64,000 nucleotides of DNA from Streptococcus ruminicola (GCF_011387195.1 NZ_CP046919.1:1612001-1676000), one strand, 5' to 3'; positions 26,078-35,882 are shown, counted from the stretch's first letter. The notes: generated by a model not told the origin, from the sequence alone. Translations and numbers: made by a program.

Positions 26078-26450
26078 GATGACCTCCTTTATCAACATAG
26101 TCTCCTTCAAAGCGTGTTTTGATGAATTGAACAACAAAACCAATAGTAGCAACATTCAAAAAGATGGCTACAAGAATGATAATGGTGATAGGGAGCAAAT
26201 AATCCTTGATGTCATTGAATCGATCCATGATTCCGACAGCTGCAGGCAAGAAAAGAATGGTCATATTATTGAGCAAAAAATTTCCCACAACATCTATGTG
26301 TCTCAGACGAATTACCTTGAATTCCAGGGCAAGAAAAAGTAGCACTAACCCAATAATGCTACCAGGAACAGGTAAATTGAGTAAATTAGAAATCGCCTCC
26401 CCAATAAATGAAAAGATGAGAATTATCATAAATTGAACGTATAACTTCAT
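26070..26450 (-). CDS. lrgA: LrgA-family holin-like protein
   Basis: A 126-residue protein with four membrane segments and the family motif LPVPGSIIGLVLLFLAL (about residues 26-42), followed by LLNNMTILFLPAAVGIMD. CidA/LrgA proteins resemble phage holins. The tail is charged (RFEGDYVDKGGHHD). The ribosome site AAGGAG precedes the ATG. A catabolite-response-like site lies upstream. No lytST genes are in this window. Confidence 0.92.
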   Translation of the reverse strand: MKLYVQFMIILIFSFIGEAISNLLNLPVPGSIIGLVLLFLALEFKVIRLRHIDVVGNFLLNNMTILFLPAAVGIMDRFNDIKDYLLPITIIILVAIFLNVATIGFVVQFIKTRFEGDYVDKGGHHD

Positions 26451-26503
26451 TAGTAAACTCCTTCGTTATAAGTCTACTACTATGTAAGAATTTTTCAATA
26501 CTG

Positions 26504-26517
26504 TGAAAATGTTTACA
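26504..26517 (-). promoter_or_regulatory. lrgA: cre-like site upstream of lrgA
   Basis: On the minus strand TGTAAACATTTTCA matches the cre consensus TGWAARCGYTWNCW at 13 of 14 positions (A for the central G). CcpA control of lrgAB is known in S. mutans, so this is a likely CcpA site. Confidence 0.6.
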
Positions 26518-26550
26518 TGAAATTTTTTTGAAAAATTACAGTTGTAATGA

Positions 26551-26582
26551 AAAAAGAAAAAGCCGAGCTAAGCTCAGGCTTT
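26551..26582 (-). terminator. Terminator of the DedA/TVP38-like gene
   Basis: On the minus strand AAAGCCTGAGC / GCTCGGCTTT, one mismatch, followed by TTCTTTTTT. The stem begins at the stop codon. Confidence 0.8.
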
Positions 26583-27207
26583 AGTGACCTAATAGTAATT
26601 TTAGGATATTTCCTCCAAAAATCCAGATATAACTATAAGAAATAATTGAAATTGGCTTGGTTAGTAGGATAATGAAGATGAAACGTTTTAATGAAATGCG
26701 AGATAATCCAGTTATCATCACCACGATATCAGCTGGTGAAATGGGTGATAACATGCAAATGATGAAGAAGTTTTCATAATTTTGAGTGTTTAGTTTTGCT
26801 TCGTATTTGTAAAAAGTCTTCTCATCGACAAAAAGTAGAATAAACTTGCGGCCATATAGTCTAACAAGAATAAATAGTATGATACTACCAATCACAATAC
26901 CAACATAGTTGTAAAAGAAGGCAAGGATTGGATCAAAAATTAAAAAGCCAGCAACTGTTGTGACACCACCTGGAATCACTGGGAAGACGACTTGAAAGAT
27001 TTGCACTAAGATAAAAACTAAAGGCCCACAGACACTGTGCTGATTAACAAAATCTTTGAGTGCATTACTATCGTTTAGAATCCCTAAATGGTAGAACCAG
27101 ATGACTAAAACAAACGTTCCCAGCAAGGCTAATACTCCCAGAAACTTGATCAGTCGCTGCCAAAAGGCATAGTGGTCGAACATCTTCATTTTCATAATTC
27201 TTATCAT
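26581..27207 (-). CDS. DedA/TVP38 (VTT domain) family membrane protein
   Basis: A 208-residue protein with five to six membrane segments. The VTT-domain signature is seen as FPVIPGGVTTVAGFLIFDPILAFFYNYVGIVIGSIILFILVRLYG near the middle and MLSPISPADIVVMITGLSRISLKRF later. Members are lipid scramblase-like or flippase-like proteins. Several ATGs (27207, 27195, 27189, 27183) are possible because no clear ribosome site is visible. It stands alone between lrgAB and tmRNA. Precise substrate unknown. Confidence 0.85.
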   Translation of the reverse strand: MIRIMKMKMFDHYAFWQRLIKFLGVLALLGTFVLVIWFYHLGILNDSNALKDFVNQHSVCGPLVFILVQIFQVVFPVIPGGVTTVAGFLIFDPILAFFYNYVGIVIGSIILFILVRLYGRKFILLFVDEKTFYKYEAKLNTQNYENFFIICMLSPISPADIVVMITGLSRISLKRFIFIILLTKPISIISYSYIWIFGGNILKLLLGH

Positions 27208-27225
27208 ATCATAAGAATTTCTTTT

Positions 27226-27284
27226 TTGCTATTTTAAACATTATTTGCTATAATAACAAACGTAGCTTTTGACTACTTTATAAT
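27226..27284 (+). promoter_or_regulatory. ssrA: tmRNA promoter region
   Basis: TTGCTA at 27226-27231 and TATAAT at 27249-27254, 17-bp spacing. A second TATAAT at 27279-27284 sits 5 bases before the mature 5' end, but without a good -35. Confidence 0.6.
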
Positions 27285-27288
27285 ATCT

Positions 27289-27636
27289 GGGGTCGTTACG
27301 GATTCGACAGGCATTATGAGGTACATTCTGCGACTCATCGGCAGATGTAAAAATGCCAGTTAAATATAACTGCAAAAAATACAAATTCTTACGCTGTAGC
27401 TGCCTAAAAACCAGCTCGCGTGATCTCTACAGGATTGCTTGTGTTTTGCTAGAGGTTTCATTGATTAGCAAGCTACGTTTGATTATTGCCTAGCTAGTCA
27501 AAAAGAGATTTATAGGCTCGCTTAATCTAGGTTTGAGTTATGTATCGAGCTTAAGTTAAATCAAAGACATAACCTATGGTTGTAGACGAATGTATTGGCA
27601 GGTGTTTGGACGTGGGTTCGACTCCCACCGGCTCCA
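27289..27636 (+). ncRNA. ssrA: tmRNA (ssrA)
   Basis: A 348-nt transfer-messenger RNA that rescues stalled ribosomes. The tRNA-like ends pair (GGGGTCG with CGGCTCC, then A) and the T arm reads GTGGGTTCGACTCCCAC. The tag frame starts at GCA near 27372 and encodes AKNTNSYAVAA then TAA, the streptococcal degradation tag. Pseudoknot-forming stretches follow. CCA is not encoded. The 3' end is a common integration site for mobile elements. Confidence 0.97.
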
Positions 27637-27668
27637 TAAAAGCTTTTCATAGTTTAGCAAAGTTACGC

Positions 27669-27696
27669 AAAACGTTGATATATCAACGTTTTTTGT
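27669..27696 (+). terminator. Terminator downstream of tmRNA
   Basis: A perfect palindrome with 12-bp arms (AAAACGTTGATA and its complement) followed by TTTTG-TTTTT. Confidence 0.85.
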
Positions 27697-27824
27697 TTTT
27701 ACGTTTTGTCTAGTTTTGCCTTTTGGAGAGACCCAAAAAGAGACCCAAAAAAGTTTTTTTACTATCAGTAGTAGGAAGACTGCGAGAATGATTTTTTGTG
27801 CTTTCACCCAGACATAATTCCAGA
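27697..27824. other. tmRNA 3' flank, possible remnant of an integrated element
   Basis: No gene is visible. A 12-base unit GAGACCCAAAAA occurs twice in tandem near 27728-27752 and a short AT-rich stretch follows. Minus-strand translation reads FWVSFWVSPKGKTRQN, which looks like the end of a phage integrase, so this may be a scar. Weak evidence. Confidence 0.3.
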
Positions 27825-27856
27825 TATAAAAATAGCCACCAGAATTTGGTGGCTAT
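27825..27856 (-). terminator. Terminator of the YtrA-like ABC operon
   Basis: ATAGCCACCA / TGGTGGCTAT with a five-base loop; on the minus strand a TTTTTAT run follows. Confidence 0.9.
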
Positions 27857-27861
27857 AATAT

Positions 27862-28629
27862 TTATTGAATATTAATTTTGTTTTTAAGCAAGTAATGTGT
27901 TGCTAAGTAGAAGATGGCACCTTCGATAAAGCACTCAATACAAGAATAGATAAAGAAATGGATAGTAAGGTCACTATTTAGTTCGTGGCTTCCGAGGATT
28001 TCAGACACTAATAAAACGATGAATGAAACGACGAAGTAGGCAACGAATGCCATAAGACCACGTCTATTAGCAAATAATTGACCAATTGTAATAGCTAAGT
28101 AGATGAGCAGAATTCCTGAAATAGAAGAGATTGCTAACCAAAGGAACCCAATTCCCCATTCGGCAGGAGTGAGCATTTTAGCTAATTGTGGTAGGAAAGC
28201 TAGAAAATGACCTAGGCCAAAAATCGGTATAATAAGCAACGTCACACCAATAGTAACAACGATAGTGTTAAAGGCAGTCCAAATCAGTGAAGCAATCAGT
28301 TTAGATAAAATGATTTGGTGAGTAGATACTGGCAAGGTTAAAGTAAGGTAACCTTCGCGACCAAAGATATTTTTATAAAAACGTCGCACGATGATAGCTA
28401 GTGTAGCAATCCAAGCACTGGCAACCACAACACCAAACATGATTGCTAAGATGATTGGAATCAGTTGTGTGTAATGATTAGCAGTACTTGTTGTATAGTT
28501 TTCAGCATAGTCTGTAAGTGTCTTGATGCTAAAGCCAAGGAAGATGGAAATAGCGATAATTGACGCATTAAGTGCGAAGTACCATTTACCGACAGATTTT
28601 AGTTCGTATTTTAAAAGTTTTGAAAACAT
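27862..28629 (-). CDS. ABC-2 type transporter permease
   Basis: A 255-residue protein with six membrane segments. A segment after the first helices (YKNIFGREGYLTLTLPVSTHQIILSKLIASLIW) is the coupling region typical of ABC-2 permeases. It starts 9 bp after its ATPase, which in turn follows the GntR-type regulator by 1 bp. Related YtrA-controlled transporters respond to cell-wall antibiotics. The substrate is unknown. A terminator follows 5 bases after the stop. Confidence 0.85.
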   Translation of the reverse strand: MFSKLLKYELKSVGKWYFALNASIIAISIFLGFSIKTLTDYAENYTTSTANHYTQLIPIILAIMFGVVVASAWIATLAIIVRRFYKNIFGREGYLTLTLPVSTHQIILSKLIASLIWTAFNTIVVTIGVTLLIIPIFGLGHFLAFLPQLAKMLTPAEWGIGFLWLAISSISGILLIYLAITIGQLFANRRGLMAFVAYFVVSFIVLLVSEILGSHELNSDLTIHFFIYSCIECFIEGAIFYLATHYLLKNKINIQ

Positions 28630-28638
28630 AATTCCTCC

Positions 28639-29337
28639 CTAAGCTTTGTAAGTCTCACGGAAGAGTGAATCAATGGATTGACCGTGCTCTTCACGAATAT
28701 CATCCGTATTGCCTTGCAAAATAATTTTTCCGTCCTTAAGGAAAATGATTTCATCAAGGATTGGTTCGATTTCTGAAATTAAGTGCGTTGAGATAATAAC
28801 AGAAGCCTCTTCACAGTAATTATTGATGATAGTGCGTAAAATGTAGTCACGCGCGGCTGGGTCAACACCGCCAATTGGTTCATCAAGAATATAAAGTTTT
28901 GCTTGTCGGCTCATGACCAAGATTAGCTGCACTTTTTCTTTATTCCCTTTTGATAGGTTTTTGAGGATATCATTTGGATTAAGGTCTAAATCTTCTAAAA
29001 GGTGTTCAGCTTTTTCACGAGAGAAGTCTTCGTAAAAATCTTCGAAGAAAGCAAGGGCATCCTTGATTTTCATATCTTCTCTAAGGTAAGAAGTATCTGG
29101 AAGGTATGAAATGATTTTTTTAGTGTCGACTGAAGGACGGTAACCATCAATGACGATTTCTCCAGTTGTTGGGTGAAGAAGTCCGTTGATTAGTTTAATC
29201 AGTGTTGTTTTCCCGCTTCCATTTGGGCCGAGTAAGCCAATAATCTTACCGGCAGGTAAACTAAGTGTCACATCGTCAACAGCTACATGTTTTTTGTATT
29301 TTTTGGTAACGTGATGTAGTTGGAGTAATTGACTCAT
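28639..29337 (-). CDS. ABC transporter ATP-binding protein (YtrB-like)
   Basis: A 232-residue nucleotide-binding subunit with Walker A GPNGSGKTT, the ABC signature LSKGNKEKVQLIL (variant of LSGGQ), Walker B KLYILDEPIGGVDP and the H-loop ISTHLIS. The LSKGN variant and GGVDP are typical of transporters paired with GntR YtrA regulators. It powers the permease encoded after it. Gene order regulator-ATPase-permease, with no gaps, marks one operon. Confidence 0.92.
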   Translation of the reverse strand: MSQLLQLHHVTKKYKKHVAVDDVTLSLPAGKIIGLLGPNGSGKTTLIKLINGLLHPTTGEIVIDGYRPSVDTKKIISYLPDTSYLREDMKIKDALAFFEDFYEDFSREKAEHLLEDLDLNPNDILKNLSKGNKEKVQLILVMSRQAKLYILDEPIGGVDPAARDYILRTIINNYCEEASVIISTHLISEIEPILDEIIFLKDGKIILQGNTDDIREEHGQSIDSLFRETYKA

Positions 29338-29338
29338 C

Positions 29339-29707
29339 CTATTTTTTCTCCTTAATATACGATTCTAGTGTAGTCACAATATCGTCGATTTCAAATCCTA
29401 TTTTTTGCATGTTATTAACGAATGATTGCAATTCTGCCTCAGCAACTTCTCGACGTTTTTGCATGATGAGGTCAGTGTCATCTGTAACAAAGCGGCCAGA
29501 TGTTCGTTGAGAGTAAACCATGCCTTCGCGTTCTAGTTCTGAAAAAGCGCGTTGCATTGTGTTGGGATTGACACCAGCTTCTTCAGCTAATTCGCGAACG
29601 GTTGGGAGTTGATCACCGCTTTTGATTTCTTGACTGATGATTTGCATCTTAATATGTTGTGCGATTTGGACATAAATAGGTGATTTTTCATCAAATTTCC
29701 AGGACAT
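29339..29707 (-). CDS. GntR family regulator, YtrA subfamily
   Basis: A 122-residue repressor. It has an N-terminal winged helix (IYVQIAQHIKMQII...GDQLPTVRELAEEAGVNPNTMQRAFSELEREGMVYSQRTSGRFV) and a short helical C-terminal tail of about 50 residues, the mark of the YtrA subfamily, which lacks a full effector domain. AAAGGGG precedes the ATG. The promoter upstream has an inverted repeat over its -10, so autorepression of the transporter operon is likely. YtrA regulators are released by cell-wall stress signals. Confidence 0.92.
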   Translation of the reverse strand: MSWKFDEKSPIYVQIAQHIKMQIISQEIKSGDQLPTVRELAEEAGVNPNTMQRAFSELEREGMVYSQRTSGRFVTDDTDLIMQKRREVAEAELQSFVNNMQKIGFEIDDIVTTLESYIKEKK

Positions 29708-29779
29708 ACGATAACCCCTTTCTATTAAAATTTAAAGAAGTCTTAATTGTATTAATTAGAAGAAGTCTTGAAAGAAGTC

Positions 29780-29821
29780 TTGTACTAAATAAATGGTACA
29801 AAAATAAGCTTGAAATGTCAA
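29780..29821 (-). promoter_or_regulatory. Promoter and operator of the YtrA-like operon
   Basis: On the minus strand TTGACA (29821-29816) and TACCAT (29798-29793), 17-bp spacing. The inverted repeat TTGTAC-N10-GTACAA (29780-29801) covers the -10, a natural place for the encoded regulator to block the polymerase. AGAAGTCTT (plus strand) occurs three times nearby, at 29736, 29761 and 29773. Confidence 0.75.
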
Positions 29822-29923
29822 GGAATCAATCGCTAAGGCATCTTATTTCAATTTAAACGCAAATATGCTTTGATTTTTAGTGTATAATAGAAAAAGAAAT
29901 CAATCGGAGAAAGGAGGGCTTTT

Positions 29924-32900
29924 ATGTTTGCCCAATTAGATACCAAGACTGTTTATTCTTTTATGGATAGCTTAATTGACTTAGAGGGCTATGTCAAAGA
30001 AGCAAAAGTATTAGGCTACCAAACCATTGGGATTATGGACAAAGATAATCTCTATGCCGCCTTTCATTTTATTACAAAAGCTAAAAGCGAAGGTCTGCGT
30101 CCTGTTTTGGGGCTTGAGTTGACGCTTAATTTACAGGAAAATCTTTCCTTAAGTGTGTACTTAATTGCGCGTGATACGACAGGTTACAAAAACTTGATGA
30201 AAGTGTCTAGTCGTCAGATGACGTCTGGTATTCAGGTGGAGGATTTAAAGGATTACTTGTCAGGCTTAGTGGTTATTATCCCGTATTTTGATGGTTTGGA
30301 GAGCTTGTCGCTTCCTTTTGAGTATTATATCGGAGTAAATGTTCACTCAGAAGAAAGGGATTATGACAAACCTTTAATTCCACTTCATACAGTACGGTAT
30401 TTTAATACTAATGAAGTCGAAACGCTTCACATGCTTCATGCTATTCGAGATAATATTAGCTTGAAAGATGCGCCAGCTGCACCGCAAGGACAACAGTTGA
30501 TGGCTTGTGATATTTTAACACAGGCTTTTGAGCAAAAATTTCCACAAGCTCTAGATAATCTAGAAAAATTAGTTGCTGATATTCACTATGACTTTAATAG
30601 TGAATTAAAATTACCGCGCTTTAATCGTCAAAAGCCTGCTCAAGAGGAATTGATAGAATTAACTGAAGCAGGGCTTAAGGCTAAAAATCTTTGGTTGCCA
30701 GAGTACCAAGAACGCTTAGCTAAAGAACTTTCGGTCATTCACAAGATGGGATTTGATGATTACTTTCTTATCGTTTGGGATTTGCTGCGCTTTGGTCGAA
30801 GTCGAGGGTATTACATGGGAATGGGACGCGGTTCTGCTGCGGGAAGTTTAGTTTCCTATGCTCTTGATATTACTGGGATTGACCCAGTGAAGAACAATCT
30901 GCTCTTTGAACGTTTTCTAAATGAAGAACGTTATAGCATGCCTGATATTGATATTGACCTACCAGATGTTTATCGTAGTGAGTTTCTTCATTATGTCCGT
31001 AATCGTTATGGTAGTCTTCATTCGGCTCAAATTGTGACTTTTTCAACTTTTGGTGCTAAACAAGCTATTCGTGATGTTTTTAAACGATTCGGTGCACCAG
31101 AGCATGAATTGACTAATATCACTAAAAAAATCAGTTTCAGAGATAACTTAAGTACAGTTTACGAAAAGAATTTATCTTTCCGTCAAATTATTAATTCTAA
31201 AATCGAGTATCAAAAAGCCTTTGCGATTGCCAAACGTATCGAAGGAAATCCTCGGCAGACTTCAATTCACGCCGCTGGTGTCGTTATGAGCGATGACAAT
31301 CTGACCGAGCATATTCCATTAAAAGCTGGCGAAGATATGATGATTACGCAATACGATGCGGCTGCAGTTGAAGCAAACGGTCTTCTTAAAATGGACTTTC
31401 TTGGGCTTCGTAACCTTACTTTTGTGCAACGCATGCAAGAAAAGGTCGCTAAAGAATACGGCATCACTATTGACATCAAATCGATTGATTTAGAAGATCA
31501 GCAAACGCTAGCTTTATTTGCTGCAGGAAAGACAAAAGGAATTTTTCAATTTGAACAAGCTGGCGCCATTAATCTGTTAAAACGTATTAAACCACAAAAA
31601 TTTGAAGATATTGTGGCAACAACGAGTTTGAACCGTCCTGGGGCTAGTGATTACACCGAAAACTTTATTAGACGTCGTTTTGGACAAGAAGCGATTGATT
31701 TGATTGACCCTCTGGTGGCAAAAATCTTGGAGCCAACCTATGGCATCATGCTTTATCAAGAGCAAGTGATGCAAATTGCACAGGTCTATGCAGGATTCAC
31801 TCTGGGAAAAGCGGATTTGTTGCGTCGTGCCATGTCTAAGAAAAAGGCAGAAGACATGCAAAAAATGGAAAGCGAGTTCTTAAAAGGTGCACAGGCTCTT
31901 GGTCGACCGCTTGAAACGGCTAAAGATTTATTTTCTCGCATGGCTAAATTTGCTGGCTACGGTTTTAATAGAAGTCACGCCTTTGCTTACTCAGCATTAG
32001 CTTTTCAACTAGCTTATTTTAAGGCACACTATCCTGCAGTTTTTTATGATGTCATGCTGAATTATTCAAGTGCCGATTATATTACGGATGCTATGGAATC
32101 AGAGTTTCGCATCAGGAAAATCGACATCAATACAGTGCCTTATAACGATAAGATAGCTGATGGTCAAATTTATCTTGGTTTGAAGAACCTACGAGCCCTT
32201 CCACGTGATTTATGTTACTGGATTATTGATCATCGACCGTTTTCAAGTATTGAGGACTTCTTAACCAAACTACCTGAAAATTATCAAAAGAAAGAACTCA
32301 TCACACCATTGGTTGAAGTCGGTGCTTTTGATAACTTTGAAAAAAATCGCCGCAAGATTATTGAAAATCTGGAACCTCTTTTCATATTCGTTAATGAACT
32401 AGGTAGCCTTTTTGCTGAGAATTCTTATAATTGGATTGAAGTAGAAGACTTTCCAAATACTGAAAAATATCGTCAGGAACAGGGATTACTTGGAGTAGGA
32501 ATCAGTCCACACCCACTTCTTGAAATTGCCAAGAACTCATCTGTTGCTTTTACGGCTTTAGCTGATTTGCATGAAAACACTGAAGCGACTATTCTTGTTG
32601 AGCTAAGTCAGATTCGTGTGATTAGAACAAAAACCAAGGGTGAGCAGATGGCTTTTCTGAATGTGACAGATACACAGAAAAAATTTGACGTCACTCTCTT
32701 TCCAGAAGTTTTTGCGCGCTATAAAGACGAATTGCAAGAGGGAAGATTTTATTATTTAACAGGTAAGATTCAAAATCGCAACAATCGATTGCAGATGGTG
32801 CTAAATCATGTTCAAGAAGCAAGTAGTGAACGTTTGTGGTTATTACTTCCAAATCATTTACATGATAGAGAAGTTTCGGACATCTTGTCACAATATCCAG

Positions 32901-33031
32901 GTAATATTCCTGTGATTTTGCACTACCAAGATAGTAAGCAAACCTTACAAAGTCAGAGACATTTGGTTAAAAAGGATGAAGAGCTTTTACAAGCTTTAAC
33001 TCCATATACAGTGAAAACGATTTATCAATAA
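29924..33031 (+). CDS. dnaE: DNA polymerase III subunit alpha (DnaE)
   Basis: A 1035-residue C-family polymerase. An N-terminal PHP domain starts FAQLDTKTVYSFMDSLI; the polymerase catalytic region holds PDIDIDLPD and the GRGSAAGSLVSY motif; a helix-hairpin-helix segment and a C-terminal OB fold follow. In Firmicutes DnaE extends RNA primers before PolC takes over on both strands. The length is typical of streptococcal DnaE, shorter than the 1160 residues of E. coli. AAAGGAGG stands before the ATG, with a TATAAT at 29883-29888. Confidence 0.95.
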   Translation: MFAQLDTKTVYSFMDSLIDLEGYVKEAKVLGYQTIGIMDKDNLYAAFHFITKAKSEGLRPVLGLELTLNLQENLSLSVYLIARDTTGYKNLMKVSSRQMTSGIQVEDLKDYLSGLVVIIPYFDGLESLSLPFEYYIGVNVHSEERDYDKPLIPLHTVRYFNTNEVETLHMLHAIRDNISLKDAPAAPQGQQLMACDILTQAFEQKFPQALDNLEKLVADIHYDFNSELKLPRFNRQKPAQEELIELTEAGLKAKNLWLPEYQERLAKELSVIHKMGFDDYFLIVWDLLRFGRSRGYYMGMGRGSAAGSLVSYALDITGIDPVKNNLLFERFLNEERYSMPDIDIDLPDVYRSEFLHYVRNRYGSLHSAQIVTFSTFGAKQAIRDVFKRFGAPEHELTNITKKISFRDNLSTVYEKNLSFRQIINSKIEYQKAFAIAKRIEGNPRQTSIHAAGVVMSDDNLTEHIPLKAGEDMMITQYDAAAVEANGLLKMDFLGLRNLTFVQRMQEKVAKEYGITIDIKSIDLEDQQTLALFAAGKTKGIFQFEQAGAINLLKRIKPQKFEDIVATTSLNRPGASDYTENFIRRRFGQEAIDLIDPLVAKILEPTYGIMLYQEQVMQIAQVYAGFTLGKADLLRRAMSKKKAEDMQKMESEFLKGAQALGRPLETAKDLFSRMAKFAGYGFNRSHAFAYSALAFQLAYFKAHYPAVFYDVMLNYSSADYITDAMESEFRIRKIDINTVPYNDKIADGQIYLGLKNLRALPRDLCYWIIDHRPFSSIEDFLTKLPENYQKKELITPLVEVGAFDNFEKNRRKIIENLEPLFIFVNELGSLFAENSYNWIEVEDFPNTEKYRQEQGLLGVGISPHPLLEIAKNSSVAFTALADLHENTEATILVELSQIRVIRTKTKGEQMAFLNVTDTQKKFDVTLFPEVFARYKDELQEGRFYYLTGKIQNRNNRLQMVLNHVQEASSERLWLLLPNHLHDREVSDILSQYPGNIPVILHYQDSKQTLQSQRHLVKKDEELLQALTPYTVKTIYQ

Positions 33032-33077
33032 AAATTTAGTAAAAATAAAATAAAGTAAAGCTTTTTACAAAGTAATG

Positions 33078-33086
33078 TGCTATAAT
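33078..33086 (+). promoter_or_regulatory. pfkA: pfkA promoter (extended -10)
   Basis: TGCTATAAT, an extended -10, 35 bases before the ATG; no strong -35. Confidence 0.6.
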
Positions 33087-33097
33087 AAGAACGTTAG

Positions 33098-34138
<1,041 letters not shown>

Positions 34139-34220
34139 TAGTATAGTATTTATAGATTAAAAATTATTGTTATTAATAGTCGTTCATTCGGCTTAAAAAT
34201 AAAGGGAGTTTCATATTATC

Positions 34221-35723
34221 ATGAATAAACGCGTAAAAATCGTTGCAACACTTGGTCCTGCGGTTGAAATCCGTGGCGGTAAAAAATTCGGTGAAGATGG
34301 ATATTGGGGTGAAAGCCTTGATGTTGAAGCATCAGCACAAAAAATCGCTCAATTGATTAAAGAAGGTGCAAACGTCTTCCGTTTCAACTTCTCACACGGT
34401 GACCACGCAGAACAAGGTGAACGTATGGCAACTGTACGTCGTGCCGAAGAAATTGCTGGACAAAAAGTTGGTTTCCTTCTTGACACTAAAGGTCCTGAAA
34501 TCCGTACTGAACTTTTTGAAGGCGAAGCTAAAGAATATTCATACAAAACTGGTGAACAAATCCGTGTTGCTACTAAACAAGGTATCAAATCAACTCGCGA
34601 AGTTATCGCTTTGAACGTTGCTGGTGCCCTTGACATCTACGATGACGTTGAAGTTGGTAAACAAGTTCTTGTTGACGATGGTAAACTTGGTCTTCGTGTT
34701 GTAGCTAAAGACGATGCAACTCGTGAATTTGTTGTTGAAGTTGAAAACGATGGTATTATCGCTAAACAAAAAGGTGTAAACATTCCTTACACTAAAATCC
34801 CATTCCCAGCTCTTGCTGAACGTGATAACGCTGATATCCGTTTTGGTCTTGAACAAGGTCTTAACTTCATCGCTATCTCATTCGTACGTACTGCAAAAGA
34901 CGTTGAAGAAGTTCGTGCAATCTGTGAAGAAACTGGTAACGGACACGTTCGTTTGTTCGCTAAAATCGAAAACCAACAAGGTATCGAAAACATCGACGAA
35001 ATCATCGAAGCTGCTGATGGTATCATGATCGCTCGTGGTGACATGGGTATCGAAGTTCCATTTGAAATGGTTCCAGTTTACCAAAAAATGATCATCACTA
35101 AAGTTAACGCAGCTGGTAAAGCAGTTATCACAGCAACAAACATGCTTGAATCTATGACTGAAAAACCACGTGCAACTCGTTCAGAAGTATCTGACGTGTT
35201 CAACGCTGTTATCGATGGTACTGACGCAACAATGCTTTCAGGTGAATCTGCAAACGGTAAATACCCAGTTGAAGCAGTTCGTGCAATGGCTACAATCGAT
35301 AAAAACGCTCAAACTCTTCTTAACGAATACGGACGTCTTGATTCATCATCATTCGCTCGTACTTCTAAAACAGAAGTTGTTGCTTCTGCAGTTAAAGATG
35401 CAACAAGCTCAATGGATATCAAACTTGTAGTTGCTCTTACTGAATCTGGTAACACTGCTCGTCTTATCTCTAAATACCGTCCAGATGCTGACATCTTGGC
35501 TGTAACATTCGACGAAAAAACTCAAAAATCATTGATGATTAACTGGGGTGTTATTCCAGTCGTAACTGAAAAACCTGCATCAACTGATGACATGTTTGAA
35601 GTTGCTGAAAAAGCTGCTCTTGAATCAGGATTGGTTCAATCAGGTGATAACATCGTTATCGTCGCTGGTGTCCCTGTTGGTTCAGGTGGTACAAACACAA
35701 TGCGTATCCGCACTGTAAAATAA
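34221..35723 (+). CDS. pyk: Pyruvate kinase
   Basis: A 500-residue enzyme that converts PEP and ADP to pyruvate and ATP. The active-site signature IIEAADGIMIARGDMGIEVP, the substrate-binding FRFNFSHGDHAEQ and KIENQQGI are present, and the C-terminal domain ends with the MRIRTVK found in streptococcal enzymes. The enzyme is activated by fructose-1,6-bisphosphate in this genus, linking it to pfkA just upstream. Codon bias is very high. An unusual open stretch follows the stop codon. Confidence 0.97.
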   Translation: MNKRVKIVATLGPAVEIRGGKKFGEDGYWGESLDVEASAQKIAQLIKEGANVFRFNFSHGDHAEQGERMATVRRAEEIAGQKVGFLLDTKGPEIRTELFEGEAKEYSYKTGEQIRVATKQGIKSTREVIALNVAGALDIYDDVEVGKQVLVDDGKLGLRVVAKDDATREFVVEVENDGIIAKQKGVNIPYTKIPFPALAERDNADIRFGLEQGLNFIAISFVRTAKDVEEVRAICEETGNGHVRLFAKIENQQGIENIDEIIEAADGIMIARGDMGIEVPFEMVPVYQKMIITKVNAAGKAVITATNMLESMTEKPRATRSEVSDVFNAVIDGTDATMLSGESANGKYPVEAVRAMATIDKNAQTLLNEYGRLDSSSFARTSKTEVVASAVKDATSSMDIKLVVALTESGNTARLISKYRPDADILAVTFDEKTQKSLMINWGVIPVVTEKPASTDDMFEVAEKAALESGLVQSGDNIVIVAGVPVGSGGTNTMRIRTVK

Positions 35724-35831
35724 GGTGGTAAGTCAGAAATCTTTGATTTCGTTGACGCACCTCCGTCAGGAATGCTAGGATGGTCACAGTTCTTTGAACG
35801 AAGAACATCCAGCAGTCTACGACGAAAATAA
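35724..35831 (+). other. In-frame open stretch after the pyk stop codon
   Basis: Beyond the pyk TAA the same frame stays open for 35 codons (GGKSEIFDFVDAPPSG..., ending RRTSSSLRRK). There is no separate start with a ribosome site. The DNA contains a GAAATC / GATTTC hairpin. It looks like an intergenic repeat or the trace of a decayed gene rather than part of pyruvate kinase. Confidence 0.4.
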
Positions 35832-35837
35832 AAAAGT

Positions 35838-35882
35838 CCCTATCATATCAAGCTTTAAGGCCTGTGTGATAGGGTTTTTTTA
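35838..35882 (+). terminator. Terminator after pyk
   Basis: CCCTATCA / TGATAGGG with a 21-base loop followed by seven T. Confidence 0.85.

Noticed and set aside
27574..27807. Minus-strand frame of 77 residues ending in WSRWESNPRP-like sequence
   Set aside because: It is antisense to the tmRNA 3' end; this peptide arises wherever a tRNA-like T arm is translated on the other strand.
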